Assembly: GCA_038150465.1 (NCBI GenBank)
Contig: JAYOTP010000032.1
Location: 1 to 23,865, forward strand
Direction of reading: 5' to 3'
Origin: RFXV01 sp038150465
GTDB lineage: Bacteria; Bacteroidota; Bacteroidia; Flavobacteriales; Schleiferiaceae
Length of the DNA stretch: 23,865 nt
Positions 1 through 8,587 of this stretch are shown one piece after another (positions within the stretch are counted from its first letter, which is position 1; each line of letters begins with the position of its first letter). The notes beneath the pieces were generated by a model, which worked only from the letters and a program-made list of their open reading frames with translations, did not search any database and was not told the origin of the DNA. Position numbers and translations under genes: made by a program.

Positions 1-60
<60 letters not shown>

Positions 61-121
61 AAGATGTTTGATTCTATGGAACTCGATGGTCGCTTAGATT
101 CTTACCTTCTCTCCCAATAAT

Positions 122-131
122 TCAAAGAACA
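122..131 (-). promoter_or_regulatory. boxA-like antitermination element in the rRNA leader
   Basis: The minus strand reads TGTTCTTTGA about 60 nt before the 16S 5' end. This resembles the boxA element of rRNA leaders (E. coli core TGCTCTTTAACA), which recruits the Nus factors that keep RNA polymerase resistant to Rho. Its position between the predicted transcription start (about 155) and the mature 16S is as expected. A small hairpin (cccc-gtaa-gggg, 147-158) lies just upstream of it near the start of the transcript. The assignment rests on motif resemblance and position only. Confidence 0.55.
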
Positions 132-161
132 TTTGTCTCTCGACATCCCCGTAAGGGGCGG

Positions 162-211
162 CAAATGTACATCTAAAAAAACTTTAGCAAGTACATTTTT
201 TATTTTTTTTT
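162..211 (-). promoter_or_regulatory. rRNA operon promoter with A-tract UP-like element
   Basis: The minus strand has TACATTTG (169-162), a full match to the Bacteroidota -7 consensus TAnnTTTG, and TTG at 190-188, with an 18-nt spacer. Directly upstream (about 211-194) the minus strand is an almost unbroken A tract, the position and composition of an UP element, which fits a strong rRNA promoter. Transcription should start near 155 and run through the leader into 16S. Confidence 0.75.
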
Positions 212-243
212 CCTTCCTCGATTTTTACCTCGAAAAAGGACGC

Positions 244-267
244 CAAAAATAAGGCGGCGCCCCCCTT
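244..267 (-). terminator. possible terminator after the pdh/SDR operon
   Basis: On the minus strand, 63 nt after the SDR stop codon, AAGG..GG and CC..CCTT can pair (267-251, one internal G-G mismatch, 3-nt loop), followed by ATTTTTGG. The stem is short and imperfect, so this is a weak prediction. The location, between the end of the operon and the rRNA promoter that follows on the same strand, is where a terminator would be expected. Positions 268-329 hold nothing else I can name. Confidence 0.4.
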
Positions 268-329
268 CCACCTAATTAAAAGTGATCTTATTTATGAACA
301 CACCTCATCAGGGTTCAGGCCGTCCATGC

Positions 330-1007
330 TCAGGGGTTGCTCATGCTCACAGGAAGTACTTTTCCCTTGATCGCTAAATGACCGGATATCAAGAAGTCCG
401 ATATGAATTCTGCGATCTGGTCGGGCCGTATGGGTGCCTCGTATTCTGGGAACGCCTCTTTCAACATTTCTGTGGACACTGCTCCAAGTGCAAGTGAATT
501 GAACGTCCAATTCTTTTCAGGAAACTCCACCTGCAGACATTCCGTGAGTGTTGAAAGCGCTGCCTTACTCGAACTGTAAGCTGAAAGACCGGGGAATTTC
601 GAGCTGCCAGTCATCCCGCCTACACTGCCCACGGTCAGAAAATGGGCCCGATCGGTGGAATGCGGAAGAACTGACTGAAAAAGCGCGAAAGCCGAAAGCA
701 CATTGATCTCGTAGTGTCGCTGGATCAGATCGGCATCCAATTCCATGAAGGGAGTGCTTTTCAAGAATCCGGCATTATGGACCATTCCATCCAAAGCCGG
801 ATATCGTCGGACCCACTGGCCAAATGCATCCCAATCGGGCTGCTCCAGATCAAAAGCCAGTATATGGCATCCACATTCCTTCTGCAACTGTTGAAGTGCC
901 TCGAGGTCACGGGCGAACGCCAAGACCTCATGTCCTTCTTTGGACAGCCTTAAAGAAAGTGCTCTTCCGATCCCCCTGGACGCCCCTGTTATCAGATAGG
1001 TGCTCAT
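330..1007 (-). CDS. SDR-family NAD(P)-dependent oxidoreductase
   Basis: A 225-residue classical short-chain dehydrogenase/reductase. Visible signatures are the N-terminal nucleotide-binding motif TGASRGIG (residues 7-14), HNAG (77-80, the NNAG element), N102, the catalytic serine in TVGSVGG (about S128) and the YxxxK pair Y144/K148. All residues of the Asn-Ser-Tyr-Lys tetrad appear to be present, so it should be an active cytoplasmic oxidoreductase. The substrate cannot be read from the sequence. The ATG start at 1007 lies 9 nt after the pdhC stop, so the gene is very likely the last member of the pdhA-pdhC operon. Whether it is functionally tied to pyruvate dehydrogenase or merely co-transcribed is unknown. 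Length is slightly short for the family (usually about 240-260), with a brief C-terminal region. Confidence 0.9.
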   Translation of the reverse strand: MSTYLITGASRGIGRALSLRLSKEGHEVLAFARDLEALQQLQKECGCHILAFDLEQPDWDAFGQWVRRYPALDGMVHNAGFLKSTPFMELDADLIQRHYEINVLSAFALFQSVLPHSTDRAHFLTVGSVGGMTGSSKFPGLSAYSSSKAALSTLTECLQVEFPEKNWTFNSLALGAVSTEMLKEAFPEYEAPIRPDQIAEFISDFLISGHLAIKGKVLPVSMSNP

Positions 1008-1016
1008 TCGGATGAA

Positions 1017-2252
1017 TCAGAGCAGCATGCGGATGGGCAATTCGAGATTTTCCTTGAGCTCTTTAAGGAAAGCTGAACCCGTCGCACCGTCCACCACCCG
1101 ATGATCGCAGGAGAGCGTCATCTTCATTCTGCGCCCAACTGCAACTGCACCATTTTTGACCACCGCTTCCTCTCGTATGGCTCCCACTGCGAGGATACAT
1201 GCATCAGGAGGATTGACAATGGCGGTGAACTCTTCGATGCCGAACATCCCCAAATTAGAAATCGTGAAAGTATTCCCTTCCCAATCTGAGGGCTGGAGCT
1301 TCTTGTCACGGGCCTTTCCGGCCATATCACGAACTTCCGCTGATATTGCCTGCAAACCTTTCATATCTGCATGTCGGACCACCGGAACCAGCAGCCCATC
1401 TTCAACGGCTACGGCTACGCCCATGTGCACATGATGATTCATCCGAATGCTGTCACCCATCCAGCTAGAATTGACCTGAGGGTGGTTCTTCAGGGCCATT
1501 GCGGATGCCTTGATGACCAAGTCGTTGAAGGAGACCTTCACACCCTCTTGTTTCAGTGCCTCGCGTTGCTCGTGCGCACGATCCATGTCCACATCGATCG
1601 TCAGATAGAAGTGCGGAGCCGTGAATTTGGATTCGGACAACCTTTTGGCGATGGTCTTTCGCATCTGGGAGACCGGTACTTCTTCAAATCTTTCCTCACC
1701 CGAAACAAGGGCGATGGGAGATCTTGGCATTGGAGATGAAGACACAAAAGACTCAATGTCCTTCTTGACGATCCGTCCTCCATCTCCTGAGCCCGATACC
1801 GTTCTCAAGTCGATGCCCTTTTCAGAAGCCATTTTCTTGGCCAAAGGAGAAGCCTTGAGCCGCACATCCTCTGCTGGTTGTTCAACGACCATGGAAGCGG
1901 CCTCGGCTTTATCTGTATCGCCTTGAATGTTTTGTGCTGCTTCCTCGCTCTTTTCAGCAACTTCTGCAGTTTGTTCAGCGACCCCATTCTTGAGCAAGTC
2001 TGCGATGTCCTCACCTTTCTCACCCAAGACGGCGAGAATGCTGTCCACAGGCGCCATCTTTCCCTCTTCCACACCGATGTGCAGCAGCACACCTTCCTGA
2101 AAAGACTCGAACTCCATGGTTGCCTTGTCCGTTTCTATCTCTGCCAGAAGATCTCCCTCAGAAACCTGATCCCCTACCTTCTTGTGCCAGACAGCGACCG
2201 TCCCATCTGTCATGGTATCGCTCAAACGGGGCATTGTGATTATTTCTGCCAT
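1017..2252 (-). CDS. pdhC: pyruvate dehydrogenase complex E2, dihydrolipoyllysine acetyltransferase
   Basis: 411 residues with E2 architecture. An N-terminal lipoyl domain (about 1-80) carries the lipoyl-lysine motif ETDKATME (K43). An acidic, Ala/Glu/Gln-rich linker follows, then a peripheral-subunit-binding domain (about 130-170, KASPLAKKMASEKGID), a second linker and the C-terminal acyltransferase core. The core ends in the catalytic HxxxDG motif DHRVVDGA (H384, D388). It moves the acetyl group from E1 to CoA. It starts 1 nt after the pdhA stop, so the two are tightly coupled. Only one lipoyl domain is present, whereas many PDH E2 proteins have two or three. A branched-chain oxo-acid E2 is the alternative, but the pdhA-type neighbour favours pyruvate. 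Neither the E1 beta gene nor the E3 gene is in the window. Confidence 0.93.
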   Translation of the reverse strand: MAEIITMPRLSDTMTDGTVAVWHKKVGDQVSEGDLLAEIETDKATMEFESFQEGVLLHIGVEEGKMAPVDSILAVLGEKGEDIADLLKNGVAEQTAEVAEKSEEAAQNIQGDTDKAEAASMVVEQPAEDVRLKASPLAKKMASEKGIDLRTVSGSGDGGRIVKKDIESFVSSSPMPRSPIALVSGEERFEEVPVSQMRKTIAKRLSESKFTAPHFYLTIDVDMDRAHEQREALKQEGVKVSFNDLVIKASAMALKNHPQVNSSWMGDSIRMNHHVHMGVAVAVEDGLLVPVVRHADMKGLQAISAEVRDMAGKARDKKLQPSDWEGNTFTISNLGMFGIEEFTAIVNPPDACILAVGAIREEAVVKNGAVAVGRRMKMTLSCDHRVVDGATGSAFLKELKENLELPIRMLL

Positions 2253-2253
2253 T

Positions 2254-3249
2254 TTATTCTGTTATGAATGGATAATCTTTCTGGGCATAAACATTCTCGT
2301 ACAGCTCTTCTGCTTTTGGGAATGGAGATTCCTCTCCGAACTGAACACACTCATTGACACGCTCTTTCACGCGCTGGTCGATGGCGGCCACCTCGTCTTC
2401 CGTTGCATACCCTTTTGACAGGATCACTTCCTTACAAGTGGTGATCGGATCGATCTTCTGATATTCCGCCACCTCGTCTTTGGTCCTGTAGTGCTGCGCA
2501 TCACTCATGGAGTGTCCCTTGTAGCGATAGGTCTTGATCTCGAGCAGAGAAGGTCCTTCACCTTTCCGGGCACGATCCACCGCCTTACTGACTCCTTCGT
2601 AGACCGCTACGGGATCCATACCCTCGACAGGCCCACAGGGAATATCATAACCCAAACCGAGTTTCCATATTTCTGTGTGGTTGGCGGAACGCTCGACAGA
2701 GGTTCCCATGGCATACCCGTTGTTCTCTATAATGAACACAACGGGAAGCTTCCACATGGCGGCAAGGTTCAGTGTTTCGTGAAAAGACCCCTGACGAACG
2801 GCTCCGTCGCCCATATACGTCAGAGTGACTTGTTTTTTCTTCAAGTATCGGTCGGCAAAGGCAAGACCTGCACCCAGAGGAATCTGTCCACCCACAATAC
2901 CATGACCGCCGAAGAAGTTGTGTTCCTTGCTAAACATGTGCATCGAGCCACCACGACCACCCGATGTACCTGTGGCCTTCCCCATGAGCTCTGCCATGAT
3001 CCTTTTGGGATCTTCTCCCAAACCGATCGGCTGAACGTGGTTTCTGTAGGCCGTGATCATCCGGTCTCCTTTGTCCATGGCGAATAAACTGCCCGCCAGG
3101 ACGGCTTCTTGTCCGTTATATAAATGAAGGAAACCTCGGATCTTCTGTTGAATGTACAATGCAGCTGCCTTGTCCTCGAATTTTCTCCAGAAGAGCATAT
3201 CCTCATACCACTTGAGGTAGACCAATTTTCCAATGCGTTTCTTTCCCAT
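2254..3249 (-). CDS. pdhA: pyruvate dehydrogenase E1 component, alpha subunit
   Basis: About 331 residues from the ATG at 3249; a TTG at 3258 would add three residues (M-E-S). I prefer the ATG because a candidate -7 box lies at 3276-3269, which would leave almost no leader for the TTG start. The protein shows the thiamine diphosphate/Mg motif, from GDG in MGDGAVRQGSFHE to NN in IENNGYAMG (about 30 residues apart). It also has the conserved YRNH segment near the N-terminus and the YRYKGHSMSDAQHYR loop with the active-site His. With the beta subunit it decarboxylates pyruvate and acetylates the E2 lipoyl group. It is the first gene of the operon with pdhC and the SDR gene. pdhB is not next to it, so E1 beta must be encoded elsewhere. 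Confidence 0.94.
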   Translation of the reverse strand: MGKKRIGKLVYLKWYEDMLFWRKFEDKAAALYIQQKIRGFLHLYNGQEAVLAGSLFAMDKGDRMITAYRNHVQPIGLGEDPKRIMAELMGKATGTSGGRGGSMHMFSKEHNFFGGHGIVGGQIPLGAGLAFADRYLKKKQVTLTYMGDGAVRQGSFHETLNLAAMWKLPVVFIIENNGYAMGTSVERSANHTEIWKLGLGYDIPCGPVEGMDPVAVYEGVSKAVDRARKGEGPSLLEIKTYRYKGHSMSDAQHYRTKDEVAEYQKIDPITTCKEVILSKGYATEDEVAAIDQRVKERVNECVQFGEESPFPKAEELYENVYAQKDYPFITE

Positions 3250-3267
3250 GGATTCCAAAAATGAAGG

Positions 3268-3309
3268 GCAAAAATAAAACAGAACGGCTTGCGAACGATG
3301 TCGTTCTGT
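3268..3309 (-). terminator. Rho-independent terminator of porV
   Basis: The minus strand reads ACAGAACG (3309-3302), a 15-nt loop, CGTTCTGT (3286-3279), then TTTATTTTTG. That is an 8-bp perfect stem followed by a T tract, 50 nt downstream of the porV stop. The T tract overlaps the sequence TATTTTTG (3276-3269), which also matches the -7 promoter consensus for pdhA. Inside the loop region a second perfect inverted repeat GAACGA-TG-TCGTTC (3293-3306) shares the same half-site. Confidence 0.65.
3269..3298 (-). promoter_or_regulatory. candidate promoter of the pdhA operon
   Basis: The minus strand has TATTTTTG (3276-3269), a full match to TAnnTTTG, with TCG at 3298-3296 in the -33 position after a 19-nt spacer (one mismatch to TTG). 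Transcription would start near 3262, giving a leader of about 13 nt before the ATG at 3249. The element lies inside the porV terminator, so one function may be fortuitous. Confidence 0.4.
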
Positions 3310-3358
3310 AGGCCATTAAACGCCAGCTCAAGAAAAGAGTGTCAGAAGCTCATCAAGC

Positions 3359-4537
3359 TCATTGATCGCCTCCGTCCAAGCCGAAATAAAGGGTGAAGCG
3401 AAGGGTGTTCTCCAGGGGGCTCTGAACGGTGGGCGTTGCAGGGATCAGATATGCGAAATCCAGCCCGAAGACATTATACTGAAGTCCCAGTCCCAAAGTG
3501 AAATACTTTCTGTTACCCTTGGTCTCGTGCTCGTACTGATATCCTCCGCGCAAGAAAAAAGATTGATTGTAATTGTATTCCACCCCCGTATTCCAGATCA
3601 CCTCATTCCACTCCTCACTCGATCCACCCGGGGCGTCACCAAATGACTGAAACAGTCCCGCAAATGGCGGAACGTCGTTGTCCTCTCCCTGGATCACCTC
3701 ACCATTCTCATCTCTAACCGGCGGTGTGGGCACGAGCAATTTATTGGTCTCCAAGATGAAAGACATGCTGTTGTATTCATCGAACTGCCATTCGACAGAG
3801 CCTCCAAGGCGCATGTTGGCAGGTAAAAAATCTGAATTGGCGGCATCGCTGTAACTGACCTTGGCTCCGATATTCGAAAGCATCAATCCGACGGAATAGC
3901 GATACTTCTGGCCCTTTTCCAGATTGTAGTACGGCGAACGAAAGTAACTCCCCACATCCGCGGAAAATGATTGTCCGGCCTGTGTATTGCTTCCCGGAGT
4001 TGTCGCGCTGCTTTGCGCAAGATTGGAATAGATGTACCTCAGGGCCACACCGAGGCTGATGTTCTCGCCAAGTTGAATGCTGTACCCACCGTCGATCGCA
4101 AATTCATTGGGCGAAAGAGTCCCCTGGTCGTTTCCGTTGGCATCCCGCAGGATGATCTCACCCAGCGAGAAATAGCGAAGACTTAGGCCATAACCAGATC
4201 GCTTCCCCAGCTGTTTGGCGTAGGACAGATAAGCCAGATCGATATCGGGCACCAAACGGCTCAGCCAGGGTGTGTAGCTCATGGACAAGCCGTTGTATCC
4301 TTTTTCCAGGAAGGCCAGTTTCGCCACATTCCAGTGCAGACTATTGTTGTCCGGAGCTGTACTCACACCCACATCGCCCATTCCTCCAGAGCGGCTGTCG
4401 GGCGAGATCAAAAGAAAGGGCACTGCCGTGGTGATGACATTGTAGTTTCCAAAGGCTGTTGTCGTATTGGTCTGCGCAGTAGAACAATAGCCACTCAAAA
4501 GACCGAGTACAGTGAGCGTAAAAGTGCTGTTTCTCAT
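3359..4537 (-). CDS. porV: type IX secretion system outer-membrane protein PorV (LptO)
   Basis: 392 residues with an N-terminal signal peptide (MRNSTFTLTVLGLLSG..., probable cleavage after about residue 21) and then the PorV hallmark region, including AVPFLLISPDSRSGGMGDVG and a Trp-Asn-Val-Ala-Lys segment (LHWNVAKLAFL). The rest is a series of amphipathic strands typical of a beta-barrel, ending near the aromatic stretch TLYFGLD. In characterised systems PorV is an outer-membrane protein of the FadL type that collects T9SS cargo from the translocon and passes it to the PorU sortase. It lies directly downstream of porU in the same orientation, 58 nt apart, the arrangement known from Flavobacterium. 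Length is as expected. The ATG start at 4537 is well supported by the signal peptide. It probably also has its own promoter (see 4570-4599). Confidence 0.95.
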   Translation of the reverse strand: MRNSTFTLTVLGLLSGYCSTAQTNTTTAFGNYNVITTAVPFLLISPDSRSGGMGDVGVSTAPDNNSLHWNVAKLAFLEKGYNGLSMSYTPWLSRLVPDIDLAYLSYAKQLGKRSGYGLSLRYFSLGEIILRDANGNDQGTLSPNEFAIDGGYSIQLGENISLGVALRYIYSNLAQSSATTPGSNTQAGQSFSADVGSYFRSPYYNLEKGQKYRYSVGLMLSNIGAKVSYSDAANSDFLPANMRLGGSVEWQFDEYNSMSFILETNKLLVPTPPVRDENGEVIQGEDNDVPPFAGLFQSFGDAPGGSSEEWNEVIWNTGVEYNYNQSFFLRGGYQYEHETKGNRKYFTLGLGLQYNVFGLDFAYLIPATPTVQSPLENTLRFTLYFGLDGGDQ

Positions 4538-4569
4538 TTGGTTAGGATCAAGACCCTGATTCGGGTGGG

Positions 4570-4599
4570 CAAAGATAGAATTTCAATTCACGGGCTTAA
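4570..4599 (-). promoter_or_regulatory. candidate internal promoter for porV
   Basis: In the 58-nt gap between porU and porV the minus strand carries TATCTTTG (4577-4570), a full match to the Bacteroidota -7 box. The sequence TTA lies at the -33 position (4599-4597, one mismatch to TTG, 19-nt spacer), overlapping the porU stop codon. The predicted start near 4564 would give a leader of about 27 nt. It would allow more PorV than PorU to be made, which would fit PorV being needed in excess as a shuttle; that last point is inference. Confidence 0.45.
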
Positions 4600-7500
4600 C
4601 GCAAGATGACAAGCTTTTGGTATTCCTCCGCTTGGGAACCATCCGTCTTGCTGCGCACGCTCAGTTTATATACATAGACACCTTTTCCTATGGGATCTCC
4701 ATAATCGTCCCGTCCGTCCCAGGCAATGCCGGTGATCCGGTTGCCATCGGGAACGAGCTCTCGTTGTATGGACTTGACCAGCTGGCCTGATGCAGAGAAG
4801 ATCTGCACCCGTATCTGCAGCGGTTGATTTGCCCTGTTGTGTTCAAATTGAAATTCGGTGTAGCTGGTGAACGGGTTGGGATAGTTGAGGACATGCCTCA
4901 GGGCAAGGTCTTCGGAGTTGGCGACCACAAAATCAATGGTGGTCTCTCCTGGATTGTTGTAGACATCCCAAGCACGCAGCTTCAAACTGTGCGGACCCTC
5001 GGAAACCTGACTCAGGTCGTAGAGGACTTTCCCCGAACGAAAGCTGTTCAGGTCGGCAGTGTAGTACTCGTTCAATACGATGGAATTGTTGATGTCACCA
5101 TCCAAAATGGCCAATATGTCGTGTCCTATACCCCTACCGATCGTATTGATCCCAGACGAATCCGTCAGAACCGCATATATGGCCGGATCCTCGTCAGTGA
5201 TGCCGCCATTGACGAATTGATCATCGTTCATATAGAGGGCTATCTCCGGGCCCTGCTTGTCGGTGGCAGCCGATGTATCCAATCCGCCAACTGTGAAGTC
5301 CTCGAAATAACCTGCAGCATCTTCCTCCCCATTCTCAGCGTAATAAGTGATACGCCCCGATCCAAATTGATAGGAAATGTCCAATGGCACCACGAAACTG
5401 AAACTGAATACCCCGTCGACCACTTCGGCCAAACCCCTGTAGATGACGCTCGACTGCTCCTCAAAGGGCAGCGGTTGCCCTACCCCATCGTTGACCAAGG
5501 TTTGTCGCTGCACGGATTTATCGTAGACCACCGGAATGATCCGTCCATTGAAATCCTGACGGCGCTGCCCCAACAGATCCACCACCTCTCCGGAAACGGT
5601 CACCGGTGTGAGTGCTTTCAAAGTATCTGACAAGCCACTGACCGGAATTCCGTTCACAGCTGTGGTGCGAACGTTCAATTGAGGAATGGAAAGGGAAAGC
5701 GCAGGATCTCCGAAGAGGGAGAATTTCAGTTTGTCACTGCTTCCGTTGCTGTTCTTCACGGATCGGATCACATCTCCCAGGGTGATGCGCTTGTCTTCCA
5801 CACGGGTGAACAAAGTGTCGAAGATGTCTCTGGTGAGGTCGAGGGTTTGCTGACTGGCATACACCACCCGTTGAGTGGAATACAAGGCAATAAAGCCTCC
5901 ATTGGGATTGAGCAGTCCATATTCTCCGGCAGAAACCCTTTTCGGATCGTCGAATCGACTGAACTCGCAGGTGATGGTGATGAATAAAGGCAAACGCCCG
6001 GCATTGCTGAACGTCTGTATGTCTGGTACCTGAAGGATGCGCTCTGAGGAAAGCCCGATCTCACCACCGTGTCCGGTAAAGGCGCACACCAACTGACCGT
6101 TTTCTATGGATCGTTTCAGGTCTTCACGGGCTTTGGGGTAGCGTTCGCTGCCTCCGGTCACGATCTGTGTATAGCTGTCCTGATAGATCTTTTGCTGATT
6201 GAACCGAGGATCTTTCTGATAGGCTCTTTGTGCAGCATTCTCTGCCGCTCCCATCAGCAAACCTTCCCATCCCTCATCCACATCATCTGCGGCAAAGAGC
6301 AGAGAAGTACGCCAGTTTCCAAGTGCGTCGGGATCGCTTGCATAGGCGATGATCTTATCGACCAAAGCCTGTCCTTCCGCAGCATTGCGTGCAGGCAATC
6401 GCCCAATGCCGATGTCCAGAAGATCGAGTGTCGAAGCCCCTCCTTCAGGTGGATCGAGGAAGCCGAAATAGTCATCCGTGCAGTAACTCGTATTCAGCGA
6501 AAAGGAGGCAAAGGATTGCCAGGTGGGCACCAGATTGGTATTGTTGGCGATGCGGTCCTGATAGTCGTAGGAAGCGTCGCCGAACAAAGTGAGGAATTTG
6601 AAAGCGGAATTTGGACCGGAGCGCTGGTAGTACATCCGGCAGAGATTTTTAATGGCCGTCAGGTCGGGAGTCCCCCCAGCAAACTCATTGTAGATGTGTT
6701 CCAGGGGAAGCGCTTCCACAGTGAGGCCAGAATGATCCCTGTGAAATTGAGCCAGCCGTAGAGCAGGTGCCTCCAGCGAATTGGGGTAAACGATCAGCAA
6801 CTCGGGTACACTGCCGCCATGCAGATCCTGGTTGGCCACTGACCCTACCCACTGAGGCGTGGGGAAGGACGAGCCATAAAAGGCGACAAACTCCCGCAAA
6901 CTGTCTGTTCGAACCCGAAAGACAGCGTTGGTTCCATTCAGCGTGAGCGGTATTTCCCTGACCTGATGGATGTCGGTCACCTCCCACACTTTGACGCCCG
7001 CTGGGCAATTCGACAAATTGAAATCCGTGACCTGACCTGTCCCGACAGATCGCAGATCACGAAATGTCATCTGCTGGAGTCCAGCCATATCGAGCTGCCT
7101 TCTGGCCTGCAACCGCACATAATCCATCCAGGCCACGCCTGCCGGGTTGATCGCATTGTTGTAGGTCGCCGTCAGGGAAATGGAAGAGGTCGGAGGCAGA
7201 AAAGAGGCAGATGCCTTTCGCGCATTGACAAAATCTGCTCCCTGCCCATTGGTTACCGCATCGAAAGTGAGACTCAATCGCTGTTGTCCGCCCTGAGCGA
7301 ATTCCATCCGCGTTCCTGAAACGGAAGAACGCGCGATGGCCCGACATGTCAACAGAACGGGCTCTGTGGTCACGATATGGGGAAAGTTGAATCCATAGTT
7401 ATAAGAGAGGGTATACTCGAATTTCTCACCGAACCACTGCTTTCCCGAATCCACCACCTTATTGATGTCCGTTTCAGAAAATTGACGGTCATCAAAAGCA

Positions 7501-8396
7501 GTCGCCTGCTCCGTACTTGGATCCGTAACGACGGTTGCTTGCTGAACGAGCTGTGCGGCCATCGACCCTACATTCAGGAAATAAAAGGCCCGATCGGTGT
7601 ACAGATTGTATTCATGACCGAACTCATTGCCCGATACGGACCAGCTGTGCGGGCCTTTTGCATAAAAGAGGATCTGATCATTCCCATCGAACAGACCATT
7701 GCTGTTCTCATCCATGACCTCTATCGGCAGCTCCTGCAGATCATCGATCCAGGGATCCGCGTTTTCTTCCGGCAACATTCCTCCGCCGTTTCCAAAAACC
7801 CGAATGCTTTGAATGGACAAATTCGATAGGTCGAGTCCATTTGACTGCAGATAGTTAGGTGTGATCCGGTATAGCCCGTCCGTTTCAATGGACATCTTGT
7901 GCCACTGGCCATTGGCCAGCACACTTTGCGTTGCGAATCCCGCAGTCTTCTGTGTCTTTTGTTCGCTTGGCCGATAGGTGTATTTCAACTTGAACGACTT
8001 CAGTATTTTTCCATTGACCGGATCGAAAGGGACGATATCGATCAGGAGGAATTTCTGTTTGTTTTCTGTGGCATTCGCCCATCGAATAGCATCCATTTCG
8101 CGCCTTAAATCCCAATTGGGCAGAGAGCGATTTTCAAAACTTTCGTCAATGATCTGCAGATCGGTCACTTCATGAGGCACAGCGATCTTGAACCTTCTGT
8201 ATGGCAAAGCATTCCAGCTCTGATCAAAGGCTGCTTTTTCAAAGACGGGCCAATCGGACCACCGCATTTGTTCGGGGTTCCATTGTTCGGAATTTTGCTT
8301 CCATTGAAGATCGAATACCCGCTGCTGGGTGGACGATTGCGCCATCAAAAGAAAGTACAACAGGGAAAAAGCAAGGGTCAGAAAAGATCTACGCAT
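4596..8396 (-). CDS. porU: type IX secretion system sortase PorU (C25 gingipain-like peptidase)
   Basis: 1266 residues. A signal peptide (MRRSFLTLAFSLLYFLLMAQ) precedes a long N-terminal beta-rich region, which includes an acidic Asp/Asn loop (DENSNGLFDGNDQI) that could bind Ca2+. The peptidase C25 core has the catalytic pair in TGHGGEIGL (H776) and ITITCEFSRF (C810). The C-terminus is a T9SS sorting-type domain with NYPNPFT, a GxxV/I..WDGRDDYG segment and GVYVYKL. PorU acts at the cell surface: it removes the C-terminal signal of secreted proteins and attaches them to A-LPS. It is slightly longer than P. gingivalis PorU (about 1158) and similar to flavobacterial homologues. It is followed by porV. 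Both catalytic residues are intact. I found no convincing promoter upstream. Confidence 0.95.
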   Translation of the reverse strand: MRRSFLTLAFSLLYFLLMAQSSTQQRVFDLQWKQNSEQWNPEQMRWSDWPVFEKAAFDQSWNALPYRRFKIAVPHEVTDLQIIDESFENRSLPNWDLRREMDAIRWANATENKQKFLLIDIVPFDPVNGKILKSFKLKYTYRPSEQKTQKTAGFATQSVLANGQWHKMSIETDGLYRITPNYLQSNGLDLSNLSIQSIRVFGNGGGMLPEENADPWIDDLQELPIEVMDENSNGLFDGNDQILFYAKGPHSWSVSGNEFGHEYNLYTDRAFYFLNVGSMAAQLVQQATVVTDPSTEQATAFDDRQFSETDINKVVDSGKQWFGEKFEYTLSYNYGFNFPHIVTTEPVLLTCRAIARSSVSGTRMEFAQGGQQRLSLTFDAVTNGQGADFVNARKASASFLPPTSSISLTATYNNAINPAGVAWMDYVRLQARRQLDMAGLQQMTFRDLRSVGTGQVTDFNLSNCPAGVKVWEVTDIHQVREIPLTLNGTNAVFRVRTDSLREFVAFYGSSFPTPQWVGSVANQDLHGGSVPELLIVYPNSLEAPALRLAQFHRDHSGLTVEALPLEHIYNEFAGGTPDLTAIKNLCRMYYQRSGPNSAFKFLTLFGDASYDYQDRIANNTNLVPTWQSFASFSLNTSYCTDDYFGFLDPPEGGASTLDLLDIGIGRLPARNAAEGQALVDKIIAYASDPDALGNWRTSLLFAADDVDEGWEGLLMGAAENAAQRAYQKDPRFNQQKIYQDSYTQIVTGGSERYPKAREDLKRSIENGQLVCAFTGHGGEIGLSSERILQVPDIQTFSNAGRLPLFITITCEFSRFDDPKRVSAGEYGLLNPNGGFIALYSTQRVVYASQQTLDLTRDIFDTLFTRVEDKRITLGDVIRSVKNSNGSSDKLKFSLFGDPALSLSIPQLNVRTTAVNGIPVSGLSDTLKALTPVTVSGEVVDLLGQRRQDFNGRIIPVVYDKSVQRQTLVNDGVGQPLPFEEQSSVIYRGLAEVVDGVFSFSFVVPLDISYQFGSGRITYYAENGEEDAAGYFEDFTVGGLDTSAATDKQGPEIALYMNDDQFVNGGITDEDPAIYAVLTDSSGINTIGRGIGHDILAILDGDINNSIVLNEYYTADLNSFRSGKVLYDLSQVSEGPHSLKLRAWDVYNNPGETTIDFVVANSEDLALRHVLNYPNPFTSYTEFQFEHNRANQPLQIRVQIFSASGQLVKSIQRELVPDGNRITGIAWDGRDDYGDPIGKGVYVYKLSVRSKTDGSQAEEYQKLVILR

Positions 8397-8587
8397 TCGA
8401 AAATCTACTGATGTGGGTAACGCATGAAAGCAAGATATCGTGCCGATGGAAAATTGAAATGAAATGCACCTTCAATTCGATGGTCCAAAGAAAGAATTAA
8501 ATCACAGGATTCCGCTGATAACTTCACATGCATGGGTTGTTAATCCCGTTTACCCTCCCCTAATAATTTGTATTATTGTCGGCTATA
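8397..8587. other. divergent intergenic region between porU and the porP/sprF-type gene
   Basis: About 190 nt between divergent starts. On the plus strand TTG (8537-8539) followed by aTAATTTG (8563-8570, spacer 23 nt) is an imperfect match to the -33/-7 promoter and would start transcription about 10 nt before the ATG at 8588. On the minus strand TTTCTTTG (8493-8486) is one mismatch from the -7 box but has no TTG at the right distance. No open reading frame, repeat or riboswitch-like structure stands out. Confidence 0.4.

Noticed and set aside
3250..3258. TTG start for pdhA giving three extra residues
   Set aside because: An ATG three codons later is a stronger start, and a -7-like box at 3276-3269 would leave almost no leader for the TTG.
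4824..5630. 268-codon open frame antisense within porU
   Set aside because: The opposite strand encodes an intact PorU with catalytic residues and sorting domain; the antisense product shows no family feature.
8576..8587. TTG start for the porP/sprF-type gene
   Set aside because: The ATG at 8588 gives a normal signal peptide; the four extra residues add nothing.
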